Position numbers and translations under genes: made by a program
The notes under the pieces: model-generated
The model's database searches: none
The model's input: only the letters and a program-made list of their open reading frames with translations
Told to the model about the DNA's origin: nothing
Assembly: GCA_945863785.1 (NCBI GenBank)
Contig: CAMBAQ010000037.1
Location: 1-13,495 of the forward strand
From: Chthoniobacter flavus
Lineage (GTDB): Bacteria; Verrucomicrobiota; Verrucomicrobiia; Chthoniobacterales; Terrimicrobiaceae
Direction of reading: 5' to 3'
Length of the DNA: 13,495 nucleotides
Shown: one piece after another, positions 4,688 to 11,182 of the stretch
How the letters are laid out: every line of letters begins with the position of its first letter
Position numbering within the stretch: position 1 is the stretch's first letter

Positions 4688-6031
4688 ATGATTAAATCAC
4701 AAATCGATAGCTGGGAACAGATTTCAAAACGGATCCGCGAGAGAGTGAGTTCCGATGGGTTCGACCGCTGGTTCTCTGGCGTCAGGATCGCAGCGCTGTC
4801 CAGCGACACGGTAACATTGAGCGTTCCCAATCCGATTCACCAATTTTTCATTGAGAGCAACTACCTTCCAATCGTGAAGGAATCCGTCCAAGCGACCTTG
4901 CCAAGCGTGACCCATGTTGAGTTCACCTCCTCGAACGAAGTGGAGATCGCGCCTCGTCCAGCGGCTCCGTCCCCCAAGGCCCCGCGAGAGAAAACCCCCG
5001 CCACGTTGGCTGGCGCGATGAATCCGCGAAATACTTTTGACGCATTCGTAGTGGGCTCGAATAACGAGTTCGCGCATTCGGCCGCTTTGGCGGTGGCGAA
5101 GTCGCCAGCGACGACCTACAATCCCCTTTTCATTTATGGCGTGAGCGGATTGGGCAAGACCCATCTTCTCCACGCGATCGGGCACCATGTCCAAGCGACC
5201 AACAAATCAGCCAAGATCGTTTACCTTTCCAGTGAACAGTTTACAAACGAGTTCATTGACGCCATCCAGCACGGAACACTCGTCAAATTCCGCAAAAAAT
5301 ACCGTCAGGCCGACGTTCTTCTGATTGACGATATCCAATTTTTTGCGGGCAAAGAACGTTCGCAGGAAGAGTTTTTCCACACGTTCAATGCTCTCCATGA
5401 CGGCCACAAGCAGATCATTCTTTCGAGCGACCGCCCTGCGAGTGAGATCGAAAAGCTAGAGCACCGCTTGGTCTCCCGCTTTGAGTGGGGGATGACGGCG
5501 GAAATCCAACCACCGGACACCGAGACACGCATCGCAATTCTGCGCAGCAAGGCCGAAGGCCTCAATCTCAAGCTCGAGCCTTGGATCATTGAATTTCTAG
5601 CAGACAAAATTCGCAACAACGTCCGCCGCCTTGAAGGCGCCCTCATGCGAGTGGCTTCCTACACATCCTTGAGCGAAAAACCCATCACCCAAGAGTCGAT
5701 CGAGAATCTCTTGCGGGATATTTTCCAGGAGCAAGCACGCAAGACCATCACGATCGATGCGATCCAACGCCGCGTGGCCGAGCACTTCGATGTTCGGTTG
5801 GCGGATATGACCAGCAAACGTCGGCAGGCCAATATCGCCTTCCCTCGCCAGATTGCTATGTTCCTCTCCCGCCAGCATACAAGCTCCTCGCTCTGCGATA
5901 TCGGAGACGCCTTCGGCGGCAAAGATCACGGCACGGTCATCCACGCCTGCAAACTCGTAAAAAAGCGCATGGAAGCAGACGAGAAGACTCGGCAGATCGT
6001 CGGCATGCTCGACAGCAAGCTCCAACGCTGA
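4688..6031 (+). CDS. dnaA: Chromosomal replication initiator DnaA
   Basis: A 447-residue AAA+ ATPase that binds DnaA boxes, melts the origin and helps load the replicative helicase. Domain I is residues 1-83, with the typical IDSWEQISKRIRERVS start. A short Pro/Ala-rich domain II covers about 85-112. The AAA+ core begins at NPRNTFDAFVVGSNN (112-126), with Walker A GVSGLGKTH (151-159), Walker B VLLIDDIQFF (210-219), sensor 1 SSDRP (246-250), the LVSRFEWGM segment (261-269) and sensor 2 NVRRLEGAL (311-319). The domain IV DNA-binding helix-turn-helix has GGKDHGTVIHA (410-420). This signature differs from the common GGRDHTTV by having Lys and Gly, which should still recognise standard boxes. Length is normal. 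No Shine-Dalgarno is visible before ATG 4688; AATAAAA precedes it. The next gene starts 24 bases after the stop, in the same orientation. Confidence 0.98.
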   Translation: MIKSQIDSWEQISKRIRERVSSDGFDRWFSGVRIAALSSDTVTLSVPNPIHQFFIESNYLPIVKESVQATLPSVTHVEFTSSNEVEIAPRPAAPSPKAPREKTPATLAGAMNPRNTFDAFVVGSNNEFAHSAALAVAKSPATTYNPLFIYGVSGLGKTHLLHAIGHHVQATNKSAKIVYLSSEQFTNEFIDAIQHGTLVKFRKKYRQADVLLIDDIQFFAGKERSQEEFFHTFNALHDGHKQIILSSDRPASEIEKLEHRLVSRFEWGMTAEIQPPDTETRIAILRSKAEGLNLKLEPWIIEFLADKIRNNVRRLEGALMRVASYTSLSEKPITQESIENLLRDIFQEQARKTITIDAIQRRVAEHFDVRLADMTSKRRQANIAFPRQIAMFLSRQHTSSSLCDIGDAFGGKDHGTVIHACKLVKKRMEADEKTRQIVGMLDSKLQR

Positions 6032-6055
6032 TTGGGGCCCGCTCCCGCTTGAGTA

Positions 6056-6595
6056 ATGGACATAGTTTACTTTGACCTTGAGACCCAGCGTACCGCGAAT
6101 GACGTAGGCGGTTGGGACAAAAAGCACGAGATGGGCATGTCCGTCGGTGTTACTTACAGCACGAAGGACGAGCGCTACGAGATTTTTGGCGAAAACCAAG
6201 CCGATGCCCTTATCAAGCGCCTCCAGCGGGCTGATCTGGTCGTCGGATACAATGTGATTCGCTTCGATTATGAAGTTCTCATGGGCTACACGATCCTGTC
6301 GCTTCCCGAAGCCTTGGTGACCCTCGATCTCTTGGTGGAAATAGAAAAATCCGCCGGCCACCGCCTCAAACTCGACGATGTCGCCATGGGCACACTCGGC
6401 GTGGGCAAAACGGCCGAGGGCCTGGAAGCCATACGCTGGTGGCGCGAAGGCAAAATGCTGGAAATCGCGAAATACTGCTGCTTCGACGTTAAGGTGACGC
6501 GCATGGTCCATGAGTTCGGGGCGCAGAATAAAGAGATTTTCTACCACGACCGATTCGGCCGCAAGCAACGCCTGGAGATCAACTGGCGCTCATGA
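6056..6595 (+). CDS. RNase H-fold 3'-5' exonuclease-like protein (DEDDy type, YprB-related)
   Basis: A 179-residue protein that is essentially one RNase H-like exonuclease domain. Motif I is FDLET with Asp7 and Glu9. Motif II is the GYNVIRFDY block with Asp71, a further Asp91 lies in TLDLL, and motif III is YCCFD with Tyr140 and Asp144 in the Y-x3-D spacing of DEDDy nucleases. The four acidic ligands for two metals are therefore all present. It resembles the stand-alone nuclease domain assigned to YprB / RNase_H_2-type proteins. No helicase or DNA polymerase domain is attached. The substrate (DNA or RNA, repair or decay) cannot be told from the sequence. It follows dnaA by 24 bases and its TGA overlaps the ATG of the next gene (ATGA), so it is probably co-transcribed and translationally coupled. 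Confidence 0.8.
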   Translation: MDIVYFDLETQRTANDVGGWDKKHEMGMSVGVTYSTKDERYEIFGENQADALIKRLQRADLVVGYNVIRFDYEVLMGYTILSLPEALVTLDLLVEIEKSAGHRLKLDDVAMGTLGVGKTAEGLEAIRWWREGKMLEIAKYCCFDVKVTRMVHEFGAQNKEIFYHDRFGRKQRLEINWRS

Positions 6596-7866
6596 TTCAA
6601 GCGCTCAAAGTCCCCAAAAACATCTGGTATCTCTATTGGATCGATCTTGAGGAATCCGTTCCAGCACCCGTTGGGAAGGATTGGTTCATCCCCACGCTTG
6701 TGGTCATCTGCGACCGCACTGGAACTCCCGTCGCCCCGCCAGAGATCATGGAGGAACTCGATCAAGCGCGCATCGAGACCACACTCTACAAGATTTTCGA
6801 CAAAACCCCGCCGCCAGATCACCTCACGATCCCCGAAAGCCCTGATTGGGATCACGAGGCTTGGAAAGAATTCTCCACCGAATGCAAACTGGAGATCCGC
6901 TTTCAGCCTGGCGACAAAAGCGCTCCCGATGATCTCAAACATGTCACCCGGATGGTGGTATTGCAGGCCGACCGCGGAGACAAAACACCTCCCTCGCCTC
7001 GCGAAGTAGCATGGGGCCTCACTCGAACGGCCCTAAGGGTCCGCTCGCAATCCAAGCGCCTGAGCCTTTTGAATCTCGCTCTAGCGAAGGATCCCGACTG
7101 CTCGGTGGCGAGGATCGAATTGGCCGACATGGAATTTCAAAGCGCGAACTGGAAAGCGTGCCGCGAGGCCTACGAAGAGATCATCCAGCGCGAAGGCGAG
7201 CGCCGCAACGATCCCTCCACACTTTGGTGGATCGATAAGGACACGCGCCCGTACTTGAGGGCCATCTACGGCCGGGCCATGACGGATTGGCATCTCTCGC
7301 GATTCGCTGAGGCCGCGATTGGGTTGGAGGATCTCTTGGCGTGCAATCCTTCGGACAATCAGGGCACCCGCTTTTTAATCCCCATGCTTCATCTTCTGGC
7401 CGAGTCGGCGGAAAAAGCCTCCCTCTATTTCAAAAACTACGCGGACACCTATCCGCGCGACTTCAAGGAACCTTCCTTCCTTTTCGGATGGGCGATCACG
7501 GCGTCTCTGGAGGGCCAGGAGGCCTTGGCACGCGAGAAATACATCGAAGGCATCCTGCGTAATATTTATATCGCGCCGATGCTCCTAGAGTTGGATGAAC
7601 CATCCCGCAGCACGTGGTTCCCAGGCGATCGAGCCGAACCGAACTACGCCTCGGAATTCACCCAAAGCTACGCCCTGCTCTGGGATCGTGAACCAGGCGC
7701 GCTACGAATCCTCCGCGAGGTCTATCAAGAAATGCTACCGCGCCTAGTGAAAATCGTGCAGCACCGCGAGTTGATGACGGATTTTCAGGATCAACGATAC
7801 GCACCTGACTTCAAAGCCAAGTGGCAAGATTTCGTCACCGAGGAGGAGCGCCTCACCACACCTTGA
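6592..7866 (+). CDS. TPR-like protein of unknown function
   Basis: A 424-residue cytoplasmic protein without signal peptide or membrane segments. The N-terminal part (about 8-110) looks like a separate alpha/beta domain, beginning IWYLYWIDLEE and containing PTLVVICDRTGTPVAPP. From about residue 150 the protein becomes helical with tetratricopeptide-like pairs: SLLNLALAKDPDCSVARIELADMEF (described here in part), a CREAYEEII segment, and the block TRPYLRAIYGRAMTDWHLS followed by EDLLACNPSDNQGTRFL. That last arrangement (RPY-R then L-NP-DNQG) recalls bacterial TPR proteins related to the ST7 domain, a fold-level resemblance only. Such repeats bind other proteins. The start codon overlaps the previous stop (ATGA), and its own stop overlaps a TTG start of the methyltransferase gene, so it is the middle of a tightly coupled unit. 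Confidence 0.7.
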   Translation: MIQALKVPKNIWYLYWIDLEESVPAPVGKDWFIPTLVVICDRTGTPVAPPEIMEELDQARIETTLYKIFDKTPPPDHLTIPESPDWDHEAWKEFSTECKLEIRFQPGDKSAPDDLKHVTRMVVLQADRGDKTPPSPREVAWGLTRTALRVRSQSKRLSLLNLALAKDPDCSVARIELADMEFQSANWKACREAYEEIIQREGERRNDPSTLWWIDKDTRPYLRAIYGRAMTDWHLSRFAEAAIGLEDLLACNPSDNQGTRFLIPMLHLLAESAEKASLYFKNYADTYPRDFKEPSFLFGWAITASLEGQEALAREKYIEGILRNIYIAPMLLELDEPSRSTWFPGDRAEPNYASEFTQSYALLWDREPGALRILREVYQEMLPRLVKIVQHRELMTDFQDQRYAPDFKAKWQDFVTEEERLTTP

Positions 7867-8849
7867 GTAACGCCGGGGCATACCTGCTGGATTTGCAGGA
7901 GAAACTCGGCGGAACCGTGCCGGCGGAGCGCTTCATGCAAGAGGCCCTCTACAATCCCGCATTCGGATACTACAGCTCCCGGATTCGCACCGTCGGTCGC
8001 CGGGGTGACTTCTCAACTTGGGCGACACTCGACTCCTCGCTTTCGCTTGGCATAGCGACTTGGATCAAAAAAGAAACCCCTCGGCACGTGATCGAGATCG
8101 GCGCTGGCAACGGCGAACTCGCCAAGGACGTCCTTCGCCGCCTTGGCTGGTGGACGCGATTGCGCACGACCTACCACATCGTCGAAATCTCCGCCCCACT
8201 TCGCGCGAAGCAAATGGAACGCCTGCGCGGATTCCGTGTCGTCTGGCACGACAGCGTGGAAGATGCACTCCAGTCAACGAACGGCCACGCCCACATCTTC
8301 TCGAACGAACTCCCCGACGCCTTCCCTTGCCGTATTTTTCAGAAAACAGAGGGGGGTTGGATGGAGCTCCATCTCCACATCGTTGATGGAAAAATCTCCG
8401 AGCAACTCGTCAGCGCCACTTTGCCGGAATCGAGTATTTTCGATCACCCCCACCCGATCGGTCAACGGGTCGAGATCCACGAAAGCTATCGCCGCTGGCA
8501 GGAAGCTTGGGCCCCGCATTGGATGTCGGGAGCGATTCTGACGATTGATTACGGTGAACTGTCGAAGAAGCTTTATCATCGGCGACCTGCAGGTTCACTT
8601 CGTGGATACGCGGTCCAGCAACGCCTAAGCGGCAACGATGTTTTTAAAAACCCCGGCTTCTGTGACATCACGGCCGACGTGAATTTCACCGACCTCGAAA
8701 AATGGGGCACCAACCTTGGATGGAGCGTAGAGACCAGCTCTACGCTCCTCGCCTTTTTGAAAGAACAGGGAGCTACAGCATCACTTCCCATGCCTTTCCT
8801 CGAGGCGGGCGAAGCCTTTCGCGTCCTCATTCAAAGACGAAGCAATTAA
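7863..8849 (+). CDS. MidA/NDUFAF7-family SAM-dependent methyltransferase
   Basis: A 328-residue protein of the family that includes mitochondrial NDUFAF7/MidA, an arginine methyltransferase needed for complex I assembly; bacterial targets are not established. Evidence, counted from the TTG start: FMQEALYNPAFGYYSS (24-39), GDFSTWATLDSSLS near 48, the SAM-binding motif VIEIGAGNGELAKD (76-89), the acidic motif VEIS near 107, SNELPDAFPC (147-156), and LTIDYGEL followed by GSLRGY. The protein is somewhat shorter than typical members. I prefer TTG 7863 because it overlaps the upstream TGA (TTGA) and leaves a normal family N-terminus. The alternative is GTG 7821, which would overlap the upstream gene by 46 bases and add 14 unlike residues. 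AGGAGGAG at 7841-7848 is nearby, but 14 bases from the TTG. Last gene of the dnaA unit. Confidence 0.85.
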   Translation: MSNAGAYLLDLQEKLGGTVPAERFMQEALYNPAFGYYSSRIRTVGRRGDFSTWATLDSSLSLGIATWIKKETPRHVIEIGAGNGELAKDVLRRLGWWTRLRTTYHIVEISAPLRAKQMERLRGFRVVWHDSVEDALQSTNGHAHIFSNELPDAFPCRIFQKTEGGWMELHLHIVDGKISEQLVSATLPESSIFDHPHPIGQRVEIHESYRRWQEAWAPHWMSGAILTIDYGELSKKLYHRRPAGSLRGYAVQQRLSGNDVFKNPGFCDITADVNFTDLEKWGTNLGWSVETSSTLLAFLKEQGATASLPMPFLEAGEAFRVLIQRRSN

Positions 8850-8862
8850 TAATACTCCAATC

Positions 8863-8884
8863 AGACACTTTTTTTGTCTTTTGA
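8863..8884 (+). terminator. Weak terminator after the methyltransferase gene
   Basis: AGACA (8863-8867) pairs with TGTCT (8875-8879) around a T-rich 7-base loop, followed by TTT and GAG. It starts 13 bases after the stop codon. The stem is short and A/T-heavy, so it may terminate only part of the transcripts and let dnaA-operon transcription continue into atpB. Confidence 0.35.
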
Positions 8885-8910
8885 GTTGCCTGAGATCGCG
8901 GGTGTGTTAT
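8881..8910 (+). promoter_or_regulatory. Possible atp operon promoter
   Basis: TTGAGT (8881-8886) and TGTTAT (8905-8910), with an 18-base spacer and a TG in front of the -10, resemble a sigma-70 promoter (4 of 6 at each box). The transcript would start near 8917, about 87 bases before atpB. This reading competes with the possible leader RNA fold that uses the same bases. Confidence 0.3.
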
Positions 8911-8966
8911 CAAATCCCCCCTCCGCAACCTGTAGGGTTTCCGACTACCAAACGGTCAGGCAAACT
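8884..8966 (+). promoter_or_regulatory. Possible structured leader upstream of atpB
   Basis: AGTTGCCTGA (8884-8893) pairs with TCAGGCAAACT (8956-8966) over 10 base pairs with one bulged A. The enclosed 62 bases contain GCGG/CCGC (8898-8901 with 8923-8926) and GTAG/CTAC (8932-8935 with 8945-8948), so a three-way junction can be drawn. It ends 37 bases before the atpB start. I recognise no known riboswitch or ribosomal-protein leader. Confidence 0.3.
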
Positions 8967-9003
8967 TCCACAGCTGCAGAAAACCATTTTTTGACGAAGA
9001 TCC

Positions 9004-9873
9004 ATGCTTTCCATCAATCTCATCGCGTCCGTCCTATCGCTCCATGCTCCGTCCATTTTCCCGGATGAAAAGGGCGTTCCTTTCCTTGATTGGTTGTCCA
9101 ATTCCGTTTTTGTGAGTTTCGCCGTAGCGGCGTTCATTATTTGGTTCGCCCGCAAGGCCACCAAAAACATGACAGTGATACCAGGCGCTTCGCAGAACTT
9201 TTTCGAAGCGGTGGTGCAAGGTCTCTATGACTTAGTCGAGAGCATCGTTGGCTCTCACATGGTAGCCCGCGTTTTCCCCATGCTGGCGACCCTCTTCATC
9301 TTCATTATTGTCTCAAACTGGTTTGGTCTCCTTCCAGGCGTGGGTTCGATTGGTTGGGGTCATGCCGGGGAAGGTATGCTCTACGTCCCTGAGATCACCA
9401 CCCCCATCCTTCGACCAACCACAGCCGACCTGAACATGACCTTGGCAATGTCCACCGTATTCATGATTTTCTGGCTCTACTGGTCCCTCACCGAAGTGGG
9501 TGTCAAAAATTTCCTGAGCCACATTTTTGGAGTTAAAGGCGGATTGACCGGCATCATGGCCATCATCCTCATTCCCGTTTTCCTCTTTGTTGGTGTGATC
9601 GAGGTTGTCTCGATGGCCTTCCGTCCCGTTTCGCTGTCACTGCGACTCTATGGAAACGTTTTTGCGGGTGAGAACCTGCTATCGACCATGATTACCTTGG
9701 GCAAGCAACTCAATCTTCCCTCATGGGCTAGTTACATCATGTCGGTAACCATCCCGCTGCCCTTCTACTTTCTGGAGATTCTCGTCGGCCTCCTCCAAGC
9801 CGCCGTATTCATGCTCCTCTGCTCCGTTTACATCCAACTTTCGACTGCCCACGAGGAAGGCGAAGGTCACTAA
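9004..9873 (+). CDS. atpB: F-type ATP synthase subunit a
   Basis: A 289-residue polytopic inner-membrane protein that forms the two half-channels carrying protons to and from the c-ring. Hydrophobic segments lie near residues 32-49, 92-111, 144-162, 182-205 and 240-280. The hallmark is SLSLRLYGNVFAGE (210-223), in which Arg214 corresponds to the essential Arg210 of E. coli. The C-terminal helix has LLQAAVFMLLCSVYIQL. PEITTPILRPTTADLNMTLA (129-148) is the usual loop before the next helix. Length is normal. The N-terminus starts with a short hydrophobic stretch, MLSINLIASVLSL. No atpI homologue precedes it: the methyltransferase gene does. No Shine-Dalgarno precedes ATG 9004. Confidence 0.97.
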   Translation: MLSINLIASVLSLHAPSIFPDEKGVPFLDWLSNSVFVSFAVAAFIIWFARKATKNMTVIPGASQNFFEAVVQGLYDLVESIVGSHMVARVFPMLATLFIFIIVSNWFGLLPGVGSIGWGHAGEGMLYVPEITTPILRPTTADLNMTLAMSTVFMIFWLYWSLTEVGVKNFLSHIFGVKGGLTGIMAIILIPVFLFVGVIEVVSMAFRPVSLSLRLYGNVFAGENLLSTMITLGKQLNLPSWASYIMSVTIPLPFYFLEILVGLLQAAVFMLLCSVYIQLSTAHEEGEGH

Positions 9874-9878
9874 AACCC

Positions 9879-9923
9879 TTTTTTCGTCGGGACCGTGGCA
9901 AGACTGCGGGCGACGAAGAAAAA
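9879..9923 (+). repeat. Intercistronic hairpin between atpB and atpE
   Basis: TTCGTCG (9883-9889) pairs perfectly with CGACGAA (9911-9917). A bulged G then allows TTTT (9879-9882) to pair with the A-run at 9919-9922. CCG/CGG (9893-9895 with 9907-9909) can continue the stem inside. The left arm begins 6 bases after the atpB stop and the right arm ends about 21 bases before the atpE start. The sequence from the stem to atpE is a purine/A-rich leader with no Shine-Dalgarno. Confidence 0.6.
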
Positions 9924-9943
9924 CACCACAAAGAAAAATACAA

Positions 9944-10186
9944 ATGATACCACAACTCATCGCAGAAGCCGCGGCCACCGCCGGCGGAATCACTGGAAGC
10001 TTCACACTCGCCGTGGCGGGTGCAGGAGCCGCTCTAGGCATTGGAATGATCGGTGCAAAAGCCGTAGAGGCTGTTGGCCGTAATCCAGGTGCATCTGGAA
10101 AAGTGCTCACACTGAGCATCATCGGAATGGCTCTCTCTGAGGCCATCGCGATTTACGCTCTTATCCTCGCCTTCGGAGGACGCTAA
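9944..10186 (+). CDS. atpE: F-type ATP synthase subunit c
   Basis: An 80-residue hairpin of two membrane helices; many copies form the rotating ring. Helix 1 (about 17-40) has the glycine-rich packing pattern in modified form (GAGAALGIGMIG, 26-37, with Ala at two positions often Gly). The polar loop is GRNPGA (45-50). Helix 2 has the ion-binding carboxylate Glu66 in GMALSEAIAIYAL. The residue after Glu66 is Ala, not the Ser/Thr typical of sodium-binding rings, and helix 1 lacks the matching Gln, so this is a proton-type ring. ATG 9944 gives a short N-terminus of family-normal length. The gene is bracketed by hairpins on both sides, unlike the other genes of the operon. Confidence 0.96.
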   Translation: MIPQLIAEAAATAGGITGSFTLAVAGAGAALGIGMIGAKAVEAVGRNPGASGKVLTLSIIGMALSEAIAIYALILAFGGR

Positions 10187-10193
10187 TTAAGCA

Positions 10194-10229
10194 ACCGGAA
10201 GCGCGCGGATCCTCCGTTGCGCTTCCGGT
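10194..10229 (+). repeat. Very strong intercistronic hairpin between atpE and atpF
   Basis: ACCGGAAGCGC (10194-10204) and GCGCTTCCGGT (10219-10229) form an 11-bp perfect GC-rich stem. CGGA/TCCG (10206-10209 with 10213-10216) adds a 4-bp inner stem with a 3-base loop. It starts 7 bases after the atpE stop and ends 35 bases before atpF. What follows is CCCATTTTCTTTC, not a clean T-run, so it should mainly stabilise or delimit the upstream transcript, with partial termination possible. Confidence 0.85.
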
Positions 10230-10264
10230 CCCATTTTCTTTCACAAAAGCTCACATCACTCTTC

Positions 10265-10774
10265 ATGGATACCGTAACACAACTCCTCACGCAATTTGGC
10301 GTTAATTGGCCGAAATTTCTCGCCCAAGTCATCCTATTTCTTATCGTCTACATGATCCTCAAAAAGTTCGCTTTTGCTCCTGTGATCGCCATTTTTGAAG
10401 AGCGTCGGCGCACCATCGAGGAAGGCCAAGCGAACGCCGCGAAGATCAAAAAGCAACTCGCCGAATCCGAAGCCCGCTGCCAAGAGATCCTTCGCAAAGC
10501 GAATGCCGATGCCCAACGCATCATCGAAGAAGGCCGTCTCGCCAGCGACTCCCAATCTCAAAAGCACATCCAACAGGCTGTCCGTGATGCAGAGAACATT
10601 CTCGTTAAAGCCCGTGAGACTGTGGAACTCGATCAGGCCCGCATGGTCGCCGAAGTGAAAAAAGAAATGGTGAACTTGGTCGTGAATACCACATCGAAAG
10701 TTGTCGGCAAGATCCTCACTCCCGCTGACCAAGAACGCCTCGCCAGCGAGACGACCAATCAACTCGCCGCTTAA
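10265..10774 (+). CDS. atpF: F-type ATP synthase subunit b
   Basis: A 169-residue peripheral stalk subunit. One N-terminal membrane helix (about 15-33, WPKFLAQVILFLIVYMILKK, 20 residues) is followed by FAFAPVIAIFEERRRTIEEG and then a long charged amphipathic helix that dimerises and reaches the F1 head through the delta subunit. ATG 10265 is chosen because the open frame upstream (to TTG 10217) runs through the atpE-atpF hairpin and encodes nothing family-like. No Shine-Dalgarno is seen. Only one b-type gene is present; there is no b' copy. atpH follows after 9 bases. Confidence 0.95.
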   Translation: MDTVTQLLTQFGVNWPKFLAQVILFLIVYMILKKFAFAPVIAIFEERRRTIEEGQANAAKIKKQLAESEARCQEILRKANADAQRIIEEGRLASDSQSQKHIQQAVRDAENILVKARETVELDQARMVAEVKKEMVNLVVNTTSKVVGKILTPADQERLASETTNQLAA

Positions 10775-10783
10775 TATCCTAAC

Positions 10784-11170
10784 ATGAAACTGAGCCGGGA
10801 AGCACGCCGCCAATCCAAAGACCTTTTCGAGATGGCCCATGTCGATGGTCGCCTCGACGAGAATCGTCTGCGATCCATCTTTGACGAAATCGCCACCAAA
10901 AAACCGAGGAACTACATTCAAATGCTAAAGTTTCTTGCTCGGTTGGTGCGTTTGGAAGTCTCCAAGTACCACGCCAAAATTCAAAGCGCCTCCCCACTCA
11001 CTGAAATCAAGGCCCGTGAGATCCAGGCCAGCCTCACAGAAAAATTCGGCCGCATCACGGCAGAATTCCATCACACCCCCGATCTCATCGGCGGACTCCG
11101 CATTCAACTCGGCAGCAATGTCTGGGACGGCAGCATCAAATCCCGTCTCGAAGCAATCAAACAATCCTAA
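10784..11170 (+). CDS. atpH: F-type ATP synthase subunit delta, short form
   Basis: A 128-residue homologue of the peripheral stalk subunit (OSCP) that links subunit b to the top of F1. The usual length is about 175-180. The conserved C-terminal region is intact, ending PDLIGGLRIQLGSNVWDG followed by SIKSRLEAIKQS. The N-terminal part starts like other deltas (REARRQSKDLFEMA, compare the family's ARPYAKALFE-type start) but then reaches the RNYIQMLKFLARLVRLEV helix roughly 45-50 residues early. The six-helix N-terminal bundle thus seems contracted internally rather than cut at either end. The reading frame is intact, with no sign of a frameshift. It lies 9 bases after atpF and 12 bases before atpA, in the normal place for atpH. 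Confidence 0.9.
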   Translation: MKLSREARRQSKDLFEMAHVDGRLDENRLRSIFDEIATKKPRNYIQMLKFLARLVRLEVSKYHAKIQSASPLTEIKAREIQASLTEKFGRITAEFHHTPDLIGGLRIQLGSNVWDGSIKSRLEAIKQS

Positions 11171-11182
11171 TTCCTAAGACTC

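Noticed and set aside
8874..9068. Small plus-strand frame before atpB, considered as a possible atpI-like gene
   Set aside because: The product is not hydrophobic enough for AtpI and overlaps atpB in another frame.
9944..10186. Possible sodium-type c-ring
   Set aside because: Glu66 is followed by Ala, and helix 1 has no Gln at the matching position, so the sodium-binding signature is missing.
10217..10264. Upstream extension of atpF
   Set aside because: It starts inside the atpE-atpF hairpin; the family N-terminus begins at ATG 10265.
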